Below are positions 29,987 to 38,915 of a stretch of 64,000 nucleotides of DNA, one piece after another. Position 1 is the first letter of the stretch, and every line of letters begins with the position of its first letter. The notes under the pieces were generated by a model, which saw only the letters and a list, made by a program, of their open reading frames with translations, was not told the origin of the DNA and ran no database searches. The translations under genes and the position numbers were made by a program. Location: NCBI GenBank assembly GCA_963795835.1, contig CAWCJC010000007.1, positions 248,001 through 312,000 on the forward strand, given 5' to 3'. The stretch is from JALYXI01 sp963795835. GTDB lineage: Bacteria; Acidobacteriota; Terriglobia; Bryobacterales; Bryobacteraceae.

Positions 29987-30468
29987 AGGTGTTCGGTTCG
30001 TCCTTGCAACAAGTTCGCAATATGGGGAACTAGCTCAACGATAGCATCGAGAGATTCGACAGCTCCCGTGGGTGAGCCCGGCAGATTGACTACCAAAACC
30101 GCACCGCGCGACCCGGCGAGAGCGCGCGAAAGGGGCGCCGTCCGAACTTTCTTGCGGCCCTCGAAGCGGATTACCTCCGCGATGCCCGGAATTTCCCGGT
30201 CCAGGATGTCGCGGGTGGCTTCGGGAGTAACATCACGGGCGGTGATTCCGGTGCCGCCGGTCGTAAAAATGGCTTGATATTCGCCGGAATCGGCCAGGCG
30301 GCGGAGAAGGTCGGCGATGACGGCGCGTTCGTCGGGGACAAGTTCAGGGTCTGCGGCGTTGTAGCCCAATTCGCGCAGGCGGGCAGTGACGGCGGGGCCG
30401 GACCGATCTTCGCGTTTGCCCTCCGAGGACGAATCGCTGATGGTGACGACGGCGATACGAAGGCTCAC
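29983..30468 (-). CDS. moaB: Molybdenum cofactor biosynthesis protein MoaB/Mog
   Basis: A 161-aa protein of the MoaB/Mog family, which adenylylates molybdopterin before molybdate insertion. Motifs: VVTISDSSSEGKREDRSG, the substrate loop TTGGTGITARDVTPEAT and NLPGSPTGAVESL. It begins with GTG overlapping the moaC stop (GTGA) and ends in an ATGA overlap with the VWFA gene. Sequence alone does not separate MoaB from Mog. Confidence 0.9.
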   Translation of the reverse strand: MSLRIAVVTISDSSSEGKREDRSGPAVTARLRELGYNAADPELVPDERAVIADLLRRLADSGEYQAIFTTGGTGITARDVTPEATRDILDREIPGIAEVIRFEGRKKVRTAPLSRALAGSRGAVLVVNLPGSPTGAVESLDAIVELVPHIANLLQGRTEHL

Positions 30469-30926
30469 CTGTGGTAATCCCCGCCCTTCCCGCCGGTCTT
30501 TTCGAGGAGGTAGAGGTCTTGGATTTCAATTGCTTTGTCGATCGCTTTCGTCATGTCGTAAACGGTGAGCGCGGCGACGGCGGCGGCGGTCAGGGCTTCC
30601 ATCTCCACGCCGGTTTGCGCGGATGTTGCGGAGGAGCTGCGGATCCGGATGCCTTCCGCTTCTATAGAGACTTCGACATCGACATGCGAGAGCGGCAGCG
30701 GATGGCAGAGCGGGATTAGTTCGCTGGTCTTCTTTGCGGCCATAATGCCTGCGATTCGAGCGATCTCGAGCGGATTGCCTTTCGGGTTCGAGGGTAGAGC
30801 GGCGATCACCTCAGGTTTCATCCGCACGAAGGCATGGGCGCGCGCCGTGCGGCGGGTTTCCGTCTTCGCGGAGACATCGACCATGCGCGGAGTGCCGGCG
30901 GAATCGAAGTGGGAAAGTGTTTCCAT
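30465..30926 (-). CDS. moaC: Cyclic pyranopterin monophosphate synthase
   Basis: Converts the cyclic GTP intermediate to cyclic pyranopterin monophosphate in Moco synthesis, 153 aa. The frame is open far upstream into moeA, but MoaC proteins start just before LSHFDSAGTPRMVDVSAK, so the ATG at 30926 is used, 14 bases after the moeA stop. Active-site parts are NPKGNPLEIARIAGIMAAKK, LCHPLPLSHV and the C-terminal TVYDMTKAIDK. It overlaps moaB by 4 bases. Confidence 0.93.
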   Translation of the reverse strand: METLSHFDSAGTPRMVDVSAKTETRRTARAHAFVRMKPEVIAALPSNPKGNPLEIARIAGIMAAKKTSELIPLCHPLPLSHVDVEVSIEAEGIRIRSSSATSAQTGVEMEALTAAAVAALTVYDMTKAIDKAIEIQDLYLLEKTGGKGGDYHR

Positions 30927-30940
30927 TACTTCCAGAGTAG

Positions 30941-32114
30941 CTATTTCCAAATCAACGACATGAATTCTCCGGCGGCCCAGTGTTCGCGGCCGGCGCTGGC
31001 GACCAGGAAAGCATTGGCGCGGGCAACAGCAGGCATGTCGCTTGAGCCATGCCAGTGGACGGGAGTCAGATCGCCTTGGCCTGAGACCCAAGCGGGGAGG
31101 ATGCGCGTGAGGCCCGGCTTGTGATGAAAAGCTTCGGTGAGCCGCCCGTAGGTGAGGGCGAGGGAGGGTTCGCGCTGGCCGCTAAGAAGGTCGATGGCGG
31201 CGCGCGCGAAAAGTTCGAAGGTGACCAGCGTCGAGACAGGGTTGCCAGGCAGACCGAAGAATGGACGTCCGCGGCATTCCCCGAAAACGACTGGTGCGCC
31301 GGGCTGGATCTTGACGCGGTCGAAGTGAAAGGCTGCGCCCAGCGCCGCGAAAGCATCTTCCACGAAGTCGAATTTGCCGGCAGAGACGCCTCCGGAGAGC
31401 AAGAGCAAGTCGGCGGCGAGGCCTTGCTCGATATGGGCGCGCGTATCGTCGCGGTCATCCTTCGCAATGCCCAGGATCTCGGGAACCGCGCCCGCGCGGA
31501 TCACTTGCGCTGCCAGGGCGTACGCGTTTGAGTTGCGGATCTGATGAGGCGCGGGCGTCGCTTCAATCGGCAGAAGTTCATCGCCGGTGGCAAGGATGGC
31601 GACGATCGGTTTGCGTGAAGACCGCGACACGGGCGTGCCCGCATTGGGCGAGGGTCGCGATGTGGCTCGAGTCCAGACGCGTGCCTGCTTCAATCAGCAG
31701 CTGGCCTTCTTGCGCTTCTTCTCCCCGCCGCGAGATGAACGTGTTCGGCGCGACTGGGGGGTGGGTAAGCCGGTCGTTTTCGCGAACGGCGTGTTCGACC
31801 ATGAGCACGGCATCGGCGCCCGTCGGAATGGGCGCGCCGGTCATGATTTCGGCTGCCGTGTGAAGAACGAGTTCAGTGGGCGGATCGCCCGCGCGAATCA
31901 GTTGGGTAATGGGAATCGGGCCGGGGAGATCGGACGTGTGGACAGCGTAGCCATCGCGCACGGAGCGGTCGAGCGGTGGGTAATCGCGGTCGGCGGCAAG
32001 CGTCTGTGCGAGCACGCGGCCAAGGGCTTCGGTGAGCGCTACCTGCTCCTGAGCGGGCTTCCGATACGGCTGGCGAAGAACTGCGGCGCGCGCGTCTTCA
32101 AAGCTCAGGGTCAC
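30941..32114 (-). CDS. moeA: Molybdopterin molybdenumtransferase (frameshifted)
   Basis: Inserts molybdate into molybdopterin, about 390 aa after repair. The N-terminal domains (PPLDRSVRDGYAV, IMTGAPIPTGADAVLMVE) read in one frame. An extra base in the AA at 31618-31619 (plus-strand numbering) shifts ARVAV to SRKPIVAILATGDELLPIE, leading to the MoCF domain (LLLSGGVSAGKFDFVEDAF, GLPGNPVSTLVTFELF) and the C-terminal beta domain. Starts with GTG 3 bases after prmA. All MoeA motifs are present, so the break looks like a sequence error. Confidence 0.92.
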
Positions 32115-32117
32115 GTT

Positions 32118-32861
32118 CTATTTTATGATCAGCGCTTTCCAGTTGCCCTCACTGTGAATCTCGGCGGCGGTGAACGGAACCTCATCGTGCAGTTCCAGGC
32201 CGCTCAGGATGGCAACTCCGCCCGGCTTTAGCAGACGCGGAACTTCGTCGCGCATGGCTGTGATTGCCTCCGGGCTGATGTTGGCCACCAATACGTCGGC
32301 CAAGCCGCTTGCGATGGCTTCGGCGGATCCGGTGAAGGCTTCGATGCCATGCTGACGCGCGATTTCCGACGCCCCGTGATCGATGTCGCAGGCATAGACG
32401 CGGGTCGCTCCCAGGAGCTTAGCGGCTTGCGAGAGAATGCCGGTACCGGTGCCGATGTCGAGCACCGTCATGCCGGGTTTCACATAATTTTCAAGCAGCG
32501 CCAGGCAGAGACGTGTAGTTTCGTGCTTGCCGGTGCCGAAGGCGAGCCCGTTATTCACTTCGATGCGGAAGCGGCCCGGGGGAGTAGGATCGTCGCGCCA
32601 TTTGGGGACCAGAAAGAAGCGCTCGCCCACGGTTTGCGGTTCGAAACTGCGTTGAGATTCCACCACCCAGTCACGATCCTCGGCGGGTTCGGGAGTGCCG
32701 CCAAAGCGTGTTGCTAGCGCGGCGGCGGTCTGTTCGTCATCGAAGAAAGCGCGGATGCTCCAGTCGCTCAGTTCGTTGATGCCGGTGCAGCCTGCGTCGA
32801 AGAGTTCGGCGATAAGCAGATCGCGCGTGGGTTGCGGGGATTCGAGTTCGAGGGAGAACAT
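32118..32861 (-). CDS. prmA: Ribosomal protein L11 methyltransferase
   Basis: SAM-dependent trimethylation of ribosomal protein L11, 247 aa, shorter at the N-terminus than the E. coli enzyme. PrmA landmarks: GLAFGTGKHETTRLCL (105-120), SAM motif I VLDIGTGTGILSQAAKLLGA (133-152), acidic CDID, and ANI (motif IV). It heads a five-gene minus-strand run (prmA-moeA-moaC-moaB-VWFA). Only 10 bases separate its start from the divergent aldolase-like gene, so its promoter must lie inside that neighbour. Confidence 0.93.
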   Translation of the reverse strand: MFSLELESPQPTRDLLIAELFDAGCTGINELSDWSIRAFFDDEQTAAALATRFGGTPEPAEDRDWVVESQRSFEPQTVGERFFLVPKWRDDPTPPGRFRIEVNNGLAFGTGKHETTRLCLALLENYVKPGMTVLDIGTGTGILSQAAKLLGATRVYACDIDHGASEIARQHGIEAFTGSAEAIASGLADVLVANISPEAITAMRDEVPRLLKPGGVAILSGLELHDEVPFTAAEIHSEGNWKALIIK

Positions 32862-32871
32862 AGAAGTTCAA

Positions 32872-33595
32872 ATGAAACTATCAGGGATCTACGCCGCCAT
32901 TGCGACGCCGTTCGACCACTTGGGCAACCTGTACAAAGCCAAGGTACAGCACAACGTGGAGAAATGGAACCAGACGGCGCTGGCGGGGTACTGCGTAGGC
33001 ACAGAGTGGGGCGAGGGGCCTCTGATGCGGTTCGAGGAGCGTGTTGACCTTGTGGCGCATGGTGCGCGAATGGCGCGCCGAAGGCCGGGGTTTGGTGGCG
33101 GACGTGACGGCGGAGGGCGTGGTGGAGACGCTGGCACTGGCGCGCGAGGCCGCCGAGTTGGGCTATGGCGCAGTGGTGTGCTCCATGCCGGTGCGGTATC
33201 CCGAAGCCGCTTTGTTGTATGCACAGGCGGTGGCGGATGGATCGCCTTTGCCGGTCGTGACGCGCGGTTTGCGAATCAACCATCCGAATGTGACCGCGAT
33301 TCTGGCGGAGGGAATCGCCGGTGCCGGTGAGCTAACGAGCCGCGCGGATTGCATTTGGGAGTCTTTGAAGGCGGGTGGAGCCGGGGCGATGATCGGGTAC
33401 GCCAGCGCGGACCCTTACGCCGCGATTTTGATCTGGGAGGCATTTCGGACGCGCGAGGAGGACGCGGGGTTGGACTGGCAGGCGCGTGTCCGGGATTGGG
33501 CGGGAGTGCCGGAGTTGAAGGCCGCCATGGACAAAAACGGGTTTTACGGCGGGCCGCCCCGGCTGCCGTTAAGCGCGATCCCGGGCCGCGGATAG
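32872..33595 (+). CDS. Dihydrodipicolinate synthase-family protein, shortened and frameshifted
   Basis: About 240 aa after repair, against roughly 290-310 for the family. The N-terminus (GIYAAIATPFDHLGN) is typical of the DapA/KDG-aldolase family. An extra base at about 33052 moves EERVDL to WRMVREWRAEGRG. The C-terminal IWEAFRTREEDAGLDWQ ... GFYGGPPRLPL also fits the family. The middle is abbreviated: after SPLPVV the segment that should carry the Schiff-base lysine is missing, with HPNVTAILAEG where HPNIIGIKD-like sequence is expected. It may be inactive, a pseudogene, or a divergent member. Confidence 0.65.
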
Positions 33596-33626
33596 TTCGC
33601 AGACGCCGTGTCCGGCGTTCCGGTTG

Positions 33627-33632
33627 TACACT
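33627..33632 (+). promoter_or_regulatory. -10-like element (TACACT) before the serine hydrolase
   Basis: TACACT ends 9 bases before the ATG at 33642; no Shine-Dalgarno sequence lies between. Weaker match to consensus than the other cases. Confidence 0.3.
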
Positions 33633-33641
33633 ACGACAATT

Positions 33642-34880
33642 ATGAATTCGCGCAAGATCGCACCCTTGGTGGCCGGGGCGTTCATTCTTGGCGGCGCCTT
33701 ATATGCACAAGCACCAGCCGCGGCGGCAGGCTTTTCAAGCGCGGCCAAGGCTGAGTTATCTCGGCAGATAGAGACCGCGGTGCAACGGGGCGATACGCCT
33801 GCGGTGGTCGAAGAAGTGGTGGGCCGCGAAGGACTGATCTACATCGGCGCAGCGGGGAATGTGAAACCCAACGCCATCTTCTCTATTGCCTCAATGACCA
33901 AGCCAATTACTTCCGCTGCGATCATGATGTTGCTGGAGCAGGGTAAGTTGAAGTTGGACGATCCGGTTTCAAAATATCTACCGGGCTTCGACAATCTGCA
34001 GGTGATCACGAAGTTCAACGAGAAGGATGCCAGTTATGAGACCCGTCCCGCCGCGAGGCCGATGACGATCCGGCATCTACTGACGCACACTTCGGGGCTG
34101 GCCTACTCCTTTTCTAATCCAATTGCGGACCGTCTTAGCCGGAACACAAAAAAGGATGCGTGGGAACTACCGCTGCTGAACGATCCCGGAGACAACTGGA
34201 CTTATGGACCCAGCACGCGGTTACTGGGCAGGATAGTCGAGAAAATTTCTGGCATGACGCTGGAAGCATATTTCCAGCAGTATATTTTCGTGCCTTTAGG
34301 AATGGTGGACACCTCGTTTGCCGTCCCTCTGTCCAAGCAGGAGCGCGTAGCTCCGCGGTACAACCGCGTGAACGGCGTCCTAAAGGAGCAGCCACGAGGC
34401 AAGATTCCGTCTGTGCCCGCCTCTCCTTTTGCGGGCGATGGCGGTCTTTATTCGACGGTTGAAGACTATGGCCGCTTTGTCCAAATGTTCCTTAATGAAG
34501 GGCGGGCAAATCGCAAGGCGGATTCTGTCAGAGTTCTAAGCGAAACTTCTGTGAAGCAGATGGGGAGTAATAATATTGGCGGCGTGTTTGTCGAAACGCA
34601 AACGGGCTTGGATCAGACACTCTCGAAGCCGTTTCCTCTAGGTGCGGGACGCGATAAGTTTGGGCTCGGGTTTCAGATCTCCGCGAACGATACCCGATAC
34701 GCGGCATTCCGCAGTCCCGGGAGCATGAGTTGGGCCGGTTTGTTCAACACTGAGTTTTGGATCGATCCGCTGAAGCACATAGGCGGTGTTCAACTGATGC
34801 AGGTGCTACCGTTTTACGACGAGGGCGCAATTCGGACATTGCGCGGCTTTGAGGAAACGGTGTATCGGAACCTTCATTAG
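33642..34880 (+). CDS. Serine hydrolase, class C beta-lactamase / esterase fold, secreted
   Basis: A 412-aa exported protein with a signal peptide (about 1-23). The nucleophile motif SxxK is SMTK (Ser84, Lys87), the second motif tyrosine is in WTYGPST, and HTSGLAY precedes it. The third motif region reads GSMSWAGLFNTEF, where the usual His/Lys-x-Gly is replaced by Trp-Ala-Gly, as in many esterase-like members. A peptidase, esterase or amidase role is possible; antibiotic hydrolysis is not implied. The ATG at 33642 is chosen over one 18 bases upstream because it directly precedes the basic signal-peptide start. Confidence 0.88.
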   Translation: MNSRKIAPLVAGAFILGGALYAQAPAAAAGFSSAAKAELSRQIETAVQRGDTPAVVEEVVGREGLIYIGAAGNVKPNAIFSIASMTKPITSAAIMMLLEQGKLKLDDPVSKYLPGFDNLQVITKFNEKDASYETRPAARPMTIRHLLTHTSGLAYSFSNPIADRLSRNTKKDAWELPLLNDPGDNWTYGPSTRLLGRIVEKISGMTLEAYFQQYIFVPLGMVDTSFAVPLSKQERVAPRYNRVNGVLKEQPRGKIPSVPASPFAGDGGLYSTVEDYGRFVQMFLNEGRANRKADSVRVLSETSVKQMGSNNIGGVFVETQTGLDQTLSKPFPLGAGRDKFGLGFQISANDTRYAAFRSPGSMSWAGLFNTEFWIDPLKHIGGVQLMQVLPFYDEGAIRTLRGFEETVYRNLH

Positions 34881-34914
34881 CCTTCCGCTACGATTCTCAA
34901 TACGATGCAGCGGG

Positions 34915-36567
34915 TCAGTAAAGGTTGAAAGCGAAGAGCTGGTCCCCTGCGGCGATGAGCACATATTGGTGGCCATCGATGGAATAGGTCTCTGGCGCGT
35001 TGCTTACGTTGCCGATGTGGCTGTGCCAGAGAATCTTCCCATTCGCCGGATCGAAGGCCACAATGTTGCCGCCCGCGTCGCCAGTGAAGAGCAGCTTTCC
35101 CGCAGTCGTCAGCATGCCGTTGCCTAAGTTCCCGCCCACTCCTGGGTAGCGGTGCTGCCACGCCACTTTGCCGGTCTTGTAATCGATTGCGGTCAGGTAG
35201 CCGCCGATGTTTCCCACGCTCACTTCATCTTTGCCGCCCAGGCCCATGGCTCCGCGCGGGTCGGTCTCGGTGAGGTAATACATTGCGTACGTCTCCGCGG
35301 TCGGCACGTACATCAGGCCGGTGTCCGGGCTGTAAGCCGGGGGTGGCCAGTTCGTTGCGCCGCCATTGTTGGGGCTTACCAGCGAGCCGGGAACTGTGGA
35401 ATCTTTCGTAACGTCCCGAATCGGCTGACCCTTCTTGTTGATTTCTTTCGCCCAGTTCGCGGCTTGCGAGAATTTTCCAGTGACTAAATGCTCGCCTGTA
35501 AGCCGGTCCAGTGTATAGAAGTAGCCGTTCCGGTCGGCGTGAATCATCATTTTTCTCGGCTTGCCTTGGAAGTCGCCGTCAATCAGGATCGGGGTCTCGG
35601 TGGAATCCCAATCGTGCGTATCGTGCGGGTTCACCTGGTAGTACCAGGCCATTTTGCCGGTGTCCACGTTGATTGCCACCATGGAGCAGGTGTAAAGATT
35701 GTCGCCGGCGCGGCTCGGGGGATTGGTATACGAAGGCGAGGGATTGCCGGTACCGAAAATGTAGAGATGCGTTTCGGGGTCGTACGAGCCGGGGATCCAG
35801 ACATTCCCGGCGCCGTGGCGGGCGCCATCGAGCGAGCCCCAGGTTTCTAAACCAGGGTCTCCCTTCTTCATCGGGAGAGTGTAGAAGGTCCACTGCACGT
35901 CGCCCGTTTCGGGGTCGCGCGATTGCACGTAGCCGGGCTCATCGAGATCGTTGCCGGTGCCGATCAGGATATGGTTGCCGATCACGATCGGCGCCATGGT
36001 GGAGAAGTATTGCAAGTTCAGATCGGCGATGATCTTATGCCATTTTTCCTTACCCGTGCGGGCGTCCAGACACACCAGGTAATCGTCTGGCGTTTCCATG
36101 TAGAGCAGGTTGTTCCACATGCCCAGGCCGCGGTTTCCAATGTGCGTGCCGCCTTTGGTTTTCCAGAAATAATGCCAGAGTTCGCGGCCATCGCGCGCGT
36201 CCACGGCCCACGCGTTGTCAGGCATGGAGAAATACAGAATGCCGCCGACTTCAAGGATCGCCGAGCGGACGCTGGAGCCTCCGCCGAAACCGCCGCCTCC
36301 TGCTTCCCCGGTGCCTTCACCGCCCACGATCACGGGATTCCCGAAGCGTCCGTTCCCGCCGGCGCCCGGCGTGACTTTCGCGGTCCACGCAAGGGTCAGA
36401 TTCTTGACGTTTGATTGGTTGATCTGGGTGAGCGAGCTATAGCGCTTTCCCGAATAATCGCCCGAGTAACTGGGCCAGGACTCTCCCAGGGGCTTAGCGA
36501 GAACCGTGGGGTCCAGCGATTGCGCCGCGGCGGCGGTGGTGAAAGCGAGAAGGAGGGCGAGTTTCAT
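34915..36567 (-). CDS. PQQ-dependent dehydrogenase (quinoprotein beta-propeller), secreted
   Basis: A 550-aa periplasmic quinoprotein with a short signal peptide (about 1-15) and repeated propeller motifs (GRELWHYFW, GKEKWHKI, GDVQWTFY, GKMAWYYQ, GKVAWQHRYP, GKILWHSHIG). Substrate-side landmarks are HDTHDWDSTETPILID and GGATNWPPPAYSP. A Gly-rich insertion (about 85-97) sits early in the chain. The downstream gene, overlapping by ATGA, encodes a diheme cytochrome c that would accept its electrons. Alcohol or sugar oxidation is typical for the family; the substrate is not identifiable. No PQQ biosynthesis genes are in the window. Confidence 0.9.
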   Translation of the reverse strand: MKLALLLAFTTAAAAQSLDPTVLAKPLGESWPSYSGDYSGKRYSSLTQINQSNVKNLTLAWTAKVTPGAGGNGRFGNPVIVGGEGTGEAGGGGFGGGSSVRSAILEVGGILYFSMPDNAWAVDARDGRELWHYFWKTKGGTHIGNRGLGMWNNLLYMETPDDYLVCLDARTGKEKWHKIIADLNLQYFSTMAPIVIGNHILIGTGNDLDEPGYVQSRDPETGDVQWTFYTLPMKKGDPGLETWGSLDGARHGAGNVWIPGSYDPETHLYIFGTGNPSPSYTNPPSRAGDNLYTCSMVAINVDTGKMAWYYQVNPHDTHDWDSTETPILIDGDFQGKPRKMMIHADRNGYFYTLDRLTGEHLVTGKFSQAANWAKEINKKGQPIRDVTKDSTVPGSLVSPNNGGATNWPPPAYSPDTGLMYVPTAETYAMYYLTETDPRGAMGLGGKDEVSVGNIGGYLTAIDYKTGKVAWQHRYPGVGGNLGNGMLTTAGKLLFTGDAGGNIVAFDPANGKILWHSHIGNVSNAPETYSIDGHQYVLIAAGDQLFAFNLY

Positions 36568-37370
36568 TTCAGGGTCACCAGATAAGCGGTCAGGTTATGA
36601 ATTTCGGTGTCGTTGTAAGTCGGGAGCAAGTTGCGGTGGGGTTGGAGGGGGTCGTGAACTTCAACTTTGACACCATCCTCCTGGCGGAAAGTTTTTTGCG
36701 ACCCATCGGGCTGTGTGAGGGTGACGAAAAAGTCATCGATGCGGACGAGCGGGCCCTCCGTCTTTTCGCCGGACCGGGACGTGACGCTGACGGTGACCGG
36801 CGGCACGTGAGTCAGCGAGTTGGCTCCGGGACGCGGGCCGCGCCCACCGCCACCGCCCGGCATGATCCAGGTATTTTGCATGGTCTTCGCGTCCGTGATT
36901 CGGGCGCCGATGCCTTTCATGTCTCCGGTTGCGGAATGGCAGGACGCACATTTGGCGGCGAAGGCGCGTTCTCCTGCTTTCGCGTCACCCACCAGAATGG
37001 TGAGCGGCTTCATCCGCGATTCATCATAACCGCCTACTTTGAAGTTGTGGATGTAGGCGGCGATCTGCGAAATTTGCTGGGCATTGAAGGGGAACTTCGG
37101 CATGCCTTGATCCGGCCGGCCATTTTGGATAATAGCGGTGATGTTTTCACCGTTCTGGTCTTTGAGCACCATTTCCGAACGGAGAAGATTGGGGCCGCCT
37201 TCGCCACCGCGGGCGTCGGAACCATGGCAGAAGTTGCAGTTTACGCCATAAAGAGCTTTGCCTTGTGCCAAAACTTCAGGGCTGGCGGGGGGATGAGTGG
37301 GAAAGGCGGACGGGCGCTGAGCTTGCACACACAGCGTGAACGAAAAAAGGATGAGAGAAAAGGATCGCAA
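36564..37370 (-). CDS. Diheme c-type cytochrome, secreted
   Basis: This gene is upstream of the PQQ dehydrogenase in transcription order and overlaps it by 4 bases. 268 aa with a signal peptide (about 1-18) and two heme c sites: CNFCH (Cys45-His49) and CASCH (Cys141-His145). Met90 in DQGMPKFP is a candidate axial ligand for the first heme. The C-terminal part (about 190-265) is a non-heme beta segment ending YNDTEIHNLTAYLVTLK. A TTG start is chosen: a GAGGAG lies 5 bases before it. Likely electron acceptor of the quinoprotein. A G-rich MPGGGGGRGPRPG loop is unusual. Confidence 0.88.
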   Translation of the reverse strand: MRSFSLILFSFTLCVQAQRPSAFPTHPPASPEVLAQGKALYGVNCNFCHGSDARGGEGGPNLLRSEMVLKDQNGENITAIIQNGRPDQGMPKFPFNAQQISQIAAYIHNFKVGGYDESRMKPLTILVGDAKAGERAFAAKCASCHSATGDMKGIGARITDAKTMQNTWIMPGGGGGRGPRPGANSLTHVPPVTVSVTSRSGEKTEGPLVRIDDFFVTLTQPDGSQKTFRQEDGVKVEVHDPLQPHRNLLPTYNDTEIHNLTAYLVTLK

Positions 37371-37379
37371 CGGAGCTCC

Positions 37380-38846
37380 TCAGTTATTAGACTTCAAAAA
37401 GGTACTTCCAGGTTTCCAATGCGGCTTTTCCGGCGCTTCGGCAAGCGCCTTCACCACATTGGCAAAAAAGGTATTGAACTTGGCGGCCGCCGTGGGATCC
37501 CAAGGTTGGTTCAGATCGTCAGCTGGGCTATGGTAACGGTCGGCATACCACTTGCGGTAAATGGCTTCCTCCGCACTGCCGGGTTGGTAGCCGAAGATAA
37601 AGCCCACCGCGGGGACACCAATGTTCATGAAGTTGATGTGATCCGAGCGGCGCAACAGATTGCGCTGCGGCTCGGGATCGGGCTGGATACGGATGTCCAT
37701 ACTGGATGCGACTTGCCTGACGGTATCGCCTAATGTAGATTCATCGACCGCCAGAGTAGTGAGAATTTTTAACGGGAAGATGGGGCGCAGTTGGTCGAGG
37801 TTGATATTGGCGACCAGGCTTTCTTTGGGCACCGTGAGGTGCTGAACGTAATACCGGGAGCCGAGCAAACCCTTTTCTTCGGCAGCGACGACCGCGAACA
37901 GAATGGAGCGCTTCAGAGTCGTTCCGTTGCGCTTGAGCGTTTCGGCGAAATCGATCAGCGTTGCGACGTAGGCGGCGTCGTCGAACGCGCCGTTGTAAAT
38001 CGAATCGCCATGGTTCGGGGTACCGATGCCGTAACCGTCGAGATGAGCCGAGAGGACGATGGTTTCCGCACTTTGGCCCGGAAGGAAGCCCAAAACGTTA
38101 TCGGAAGCAAGATCTTCCGAATCCATCTTCACTTTGCCGTGAAATGTTTGCGGGATGGCAAAGCTCGGCAGCGGCGTATTGGCGGTACGGAGCGCGATGA
38201 GCTCTCGATACGTGTGGCCGGAGCCACGCAAGAGAAGCTCCGCATCCGCGGGGTTGAAGCGGAACAGGGGAAGCTGCGGCGGCGTGGGTTCCGCATCGCG
38301 CAAGCGAACCAGCGCGGAATAAGCGACTGGCCAGCGCGGAGGTTCTGGCCCGCCCGTCGCGTCGATGGAGATGATTCCCGCAGCTCCCGGTTGAGTCCCG
38401 CGCCCGATTTGGACCACGATCTTGCCCTGGGTATCGACATTTTTGGCATCACCCACAAACACCAACTCCCCCCGGATTTCCGGCGGCATGTTGGCGCTGG
38501 CCGTGGGGGCAATCTGGCGGTAGAGCTCAAGCGGCTGCCGAGTGCCCTTGGCATCCACCAGGTCAAAAGAGGTGGCGGCCGCATCTACCTTATAGCGGTG
38601 CATCGGGACGGATTGAAAATAGCCCTGTTCGCCCGCGGGCTTTAGACCGGCGCGCTCGAACTGCGAGGCGACATACTCGGCCGCTTTACGGTACTCGGGC
38701 GTGCCGGTGTCGCGACCCTTCATGCCGTCGTTGGCCAGGAACTGAACATGCCGCCACCAGTTGCGTGTAGCGGCATCGGGCTCAGTGGCGCTTAGGGCAA
38801 AGGCGATCGTACAGATTGCGCAAATTCGAAACATTTTGGAAGACAT
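37380..38846 (-). CDS. M28 family zinc aminopeptidase, secreted
   Basis: A 488-aa exported peptidase with a signal peptide (about 1-20), a protease-associated-like insert (about 110-235) and an M28 catalytic domain. Zinc-site residues are His268 and Asp270 in SAHLDGYG, the bridging Asp in GAFDDAA (289/290), the catalytic Glu pair in AAEEKGLLGS (323/324), Asp351 in NLDQL, and a late His in YHSPADDL. Expected to trim N-terminal residues from peptides outside the cytoplasm. It lies 9 bases upstream of the cytochrome gene in the same direction, so it may share its transcript. Confidence 0.9.
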   Translation of the reverse strand: MSSKMFRICAICTIAFALSATEPDAATRNWWRHVQFLANDGMKGRDTGTPEYRKAAEYVASQFERAGLKPAGEQGYFQSVPMHRYKVDAAATSFDLVDAKGTRQPLELYRQIAPTASANMPPEIRGELVFVGDAKNVDTQGKIVVQIGRGTQPGAAGIISIDATGGPEPPRWPVAYSALVRLRDAEPTPPQLPLFRFNPADAELLLRGSGHTYRELIALRTANTPLPSFAIPQTFHGKVKMDSEDLASDNVLGFLPGQSAETIVLSAHLDGYGIGTPNHGDSIYNGAFDDAAYVATLIDFAETLKRNGTTLKRSILFAVVAAEEKGLLGSRYYVQHLTVPKESLVANINLDQLRPIFPLKILTTLAVDESTLGDTVRQVASSMDIRIQPDPEPQRNLLRRSDHINFMNIGVPAVGFIFGYQPGSAEEAIYRKWYADRYHSPADDLNQPWDPTAAAKFNTFFANVVKALAEAPEKPHWKPGSTFLKSNN

Positions 38847-38915
38847 ATAGTATCAGCAGCGTGAACCTTGTGAGCAGGGTCTTGCTGGGGATACGGTGCG
38901 GACAGTAATGATAGG

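Noticed and set aside
33642..34880. Antibiotic-resistance beta-lactamase
   Set aside because: SxxK and Tyr motifs are shared with esterases and peptidases. The third motif is Trp-Ala-Gly and the context is not resistance-related.
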